Source: Bryobacteraceae bacterium (GTDB lineage: Bacteria; Acidobacteriota; Terriglobia; Bryobacterales; Bryobacteraceae). Taken from it: a stretch of 6,911 nt of DNA. The notes under the pieces were generated by a model, which had not been told where the DNA came from, searched no databases, and saw only the letters and a list, made by a program, of their open reading frames with translations. The translations under genes were made by a program, and so were the position numbers. This document shows positions 6,857-6,911 of this stretch, piece by piece (position 1 is the first letter of the stretch; each line of letters begins with the position of its first letter). Location: assembly GCA_014379815.1 (NCBI GenBank), contig JACMLA010000564.1, forward strand, positions 1 to 6,911, in the 5' to 3' direction.

Positions 6857-6911
6857 GCAAAGCAAAGCAAAGCCAAGAAAAGTGAGGCAAAGCCAAGCAA
6901 AGTGAGGCAAA
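6857..6911. repeat. Nested 5-bp/20-bp tandem repeat running off the window end
   Basis: GCAAA occurs three times in a row (6857-6871), followed by two copies of a 20-bp unit, gccaagaaaagtgaggcaaa (6872-6891) and gccaagcaaagtgaggcaaa (6892-6911), that differ at one base. Each 20-bp unit is itself four pentamers (gccaa, g-a/c-aaa, gtgag, gcaaa), so the longer unit probably arose from the pentamer. The last copy ends exactly at the window edge, so the array may continue. Neither period is a multiple of three, which argues against a coding repeat. Confidence 0.85.

Noticed and set aside
6857..6911. Terminal repeat as a CRISPR array
   Set aside because: The units are contiguous with no unique spacers and the period is only 5 or 20 bp.

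Overview
The window is a moderately GC-rich bacterial chromosomal segment. I infer Acidobacteriota, most likely the Solibacter/Bryobacter side. The reasons are a three-gene sdhCAB operon with a single-subunit b558-type membrane anchor and a Bacillus/Wolinella-class SdhA, a Ser/Thr-kinase-fold membrane protein, a secreted glycosylasparaginase-family enzyme with a Tat-like leader, and a stand-alone TonB-C-like protein. This assignment rests on recognising families and was not checked by a search.

Layout. Positions 1-361 hold no convincing gene. This stretch contains a strong imperfect hairpin (143-207), a TACAAT -10-like box (240-245), a GC-rich hairpin (255-291) and a strong Shine-Dalgarno sequence ahead of sdhC. 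Positions 362-3834 are sdhC, sdhA and sdhB in tight succession (2 bp and 18 bp gaps). Together they encode a complete succinate:quinone oxidoreductase (respiratory complex II), with all flavin, iron-sulfur and heme ligands apparently present. A 61-bp gap carrying a 22-bp tandem duplication that doubles the Shine-Dalgarno sequence leads into a TTG-started kinase-fold gene (3896-4774). Its product has lost the HRD and DFG aspartates and the glycine-rich loop, and ends in a single transmembrane helix, so I read it as a tail-anchored pseudokinase.

Convergent to it, with only 14 bp between the stop codons, is a minus-strand gene for an exported Ntn-hydrolase of the N4-(beta-N-acetylglucosaminyl)-L-asparaginase family. 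Divergent from that is a GTG-started gene for a membrane-anchored protein with a TonB-like C-terminal domain (5997-6767). The window ends in a 5-bp/20-bp nested tandem repeat (6857-6911) that runs off the edge.

The sdh genes clearly work as one complex linking the TCA cycle to the membrane quinone pool. The pseudokinase gene may be co-transcribed with them, but nothing in the sequence shows a functional link. The asparaginase-family and TonB-like genes look like independent envelope functions. I found no CRISPR array, insertion sequence, tRNA or rRNA. The best candidates for something unusual are the pseudokinase behind sdhB, the structured element upstream of sdhC, and the altered autocleavage motif in the asparaginase-family protein.
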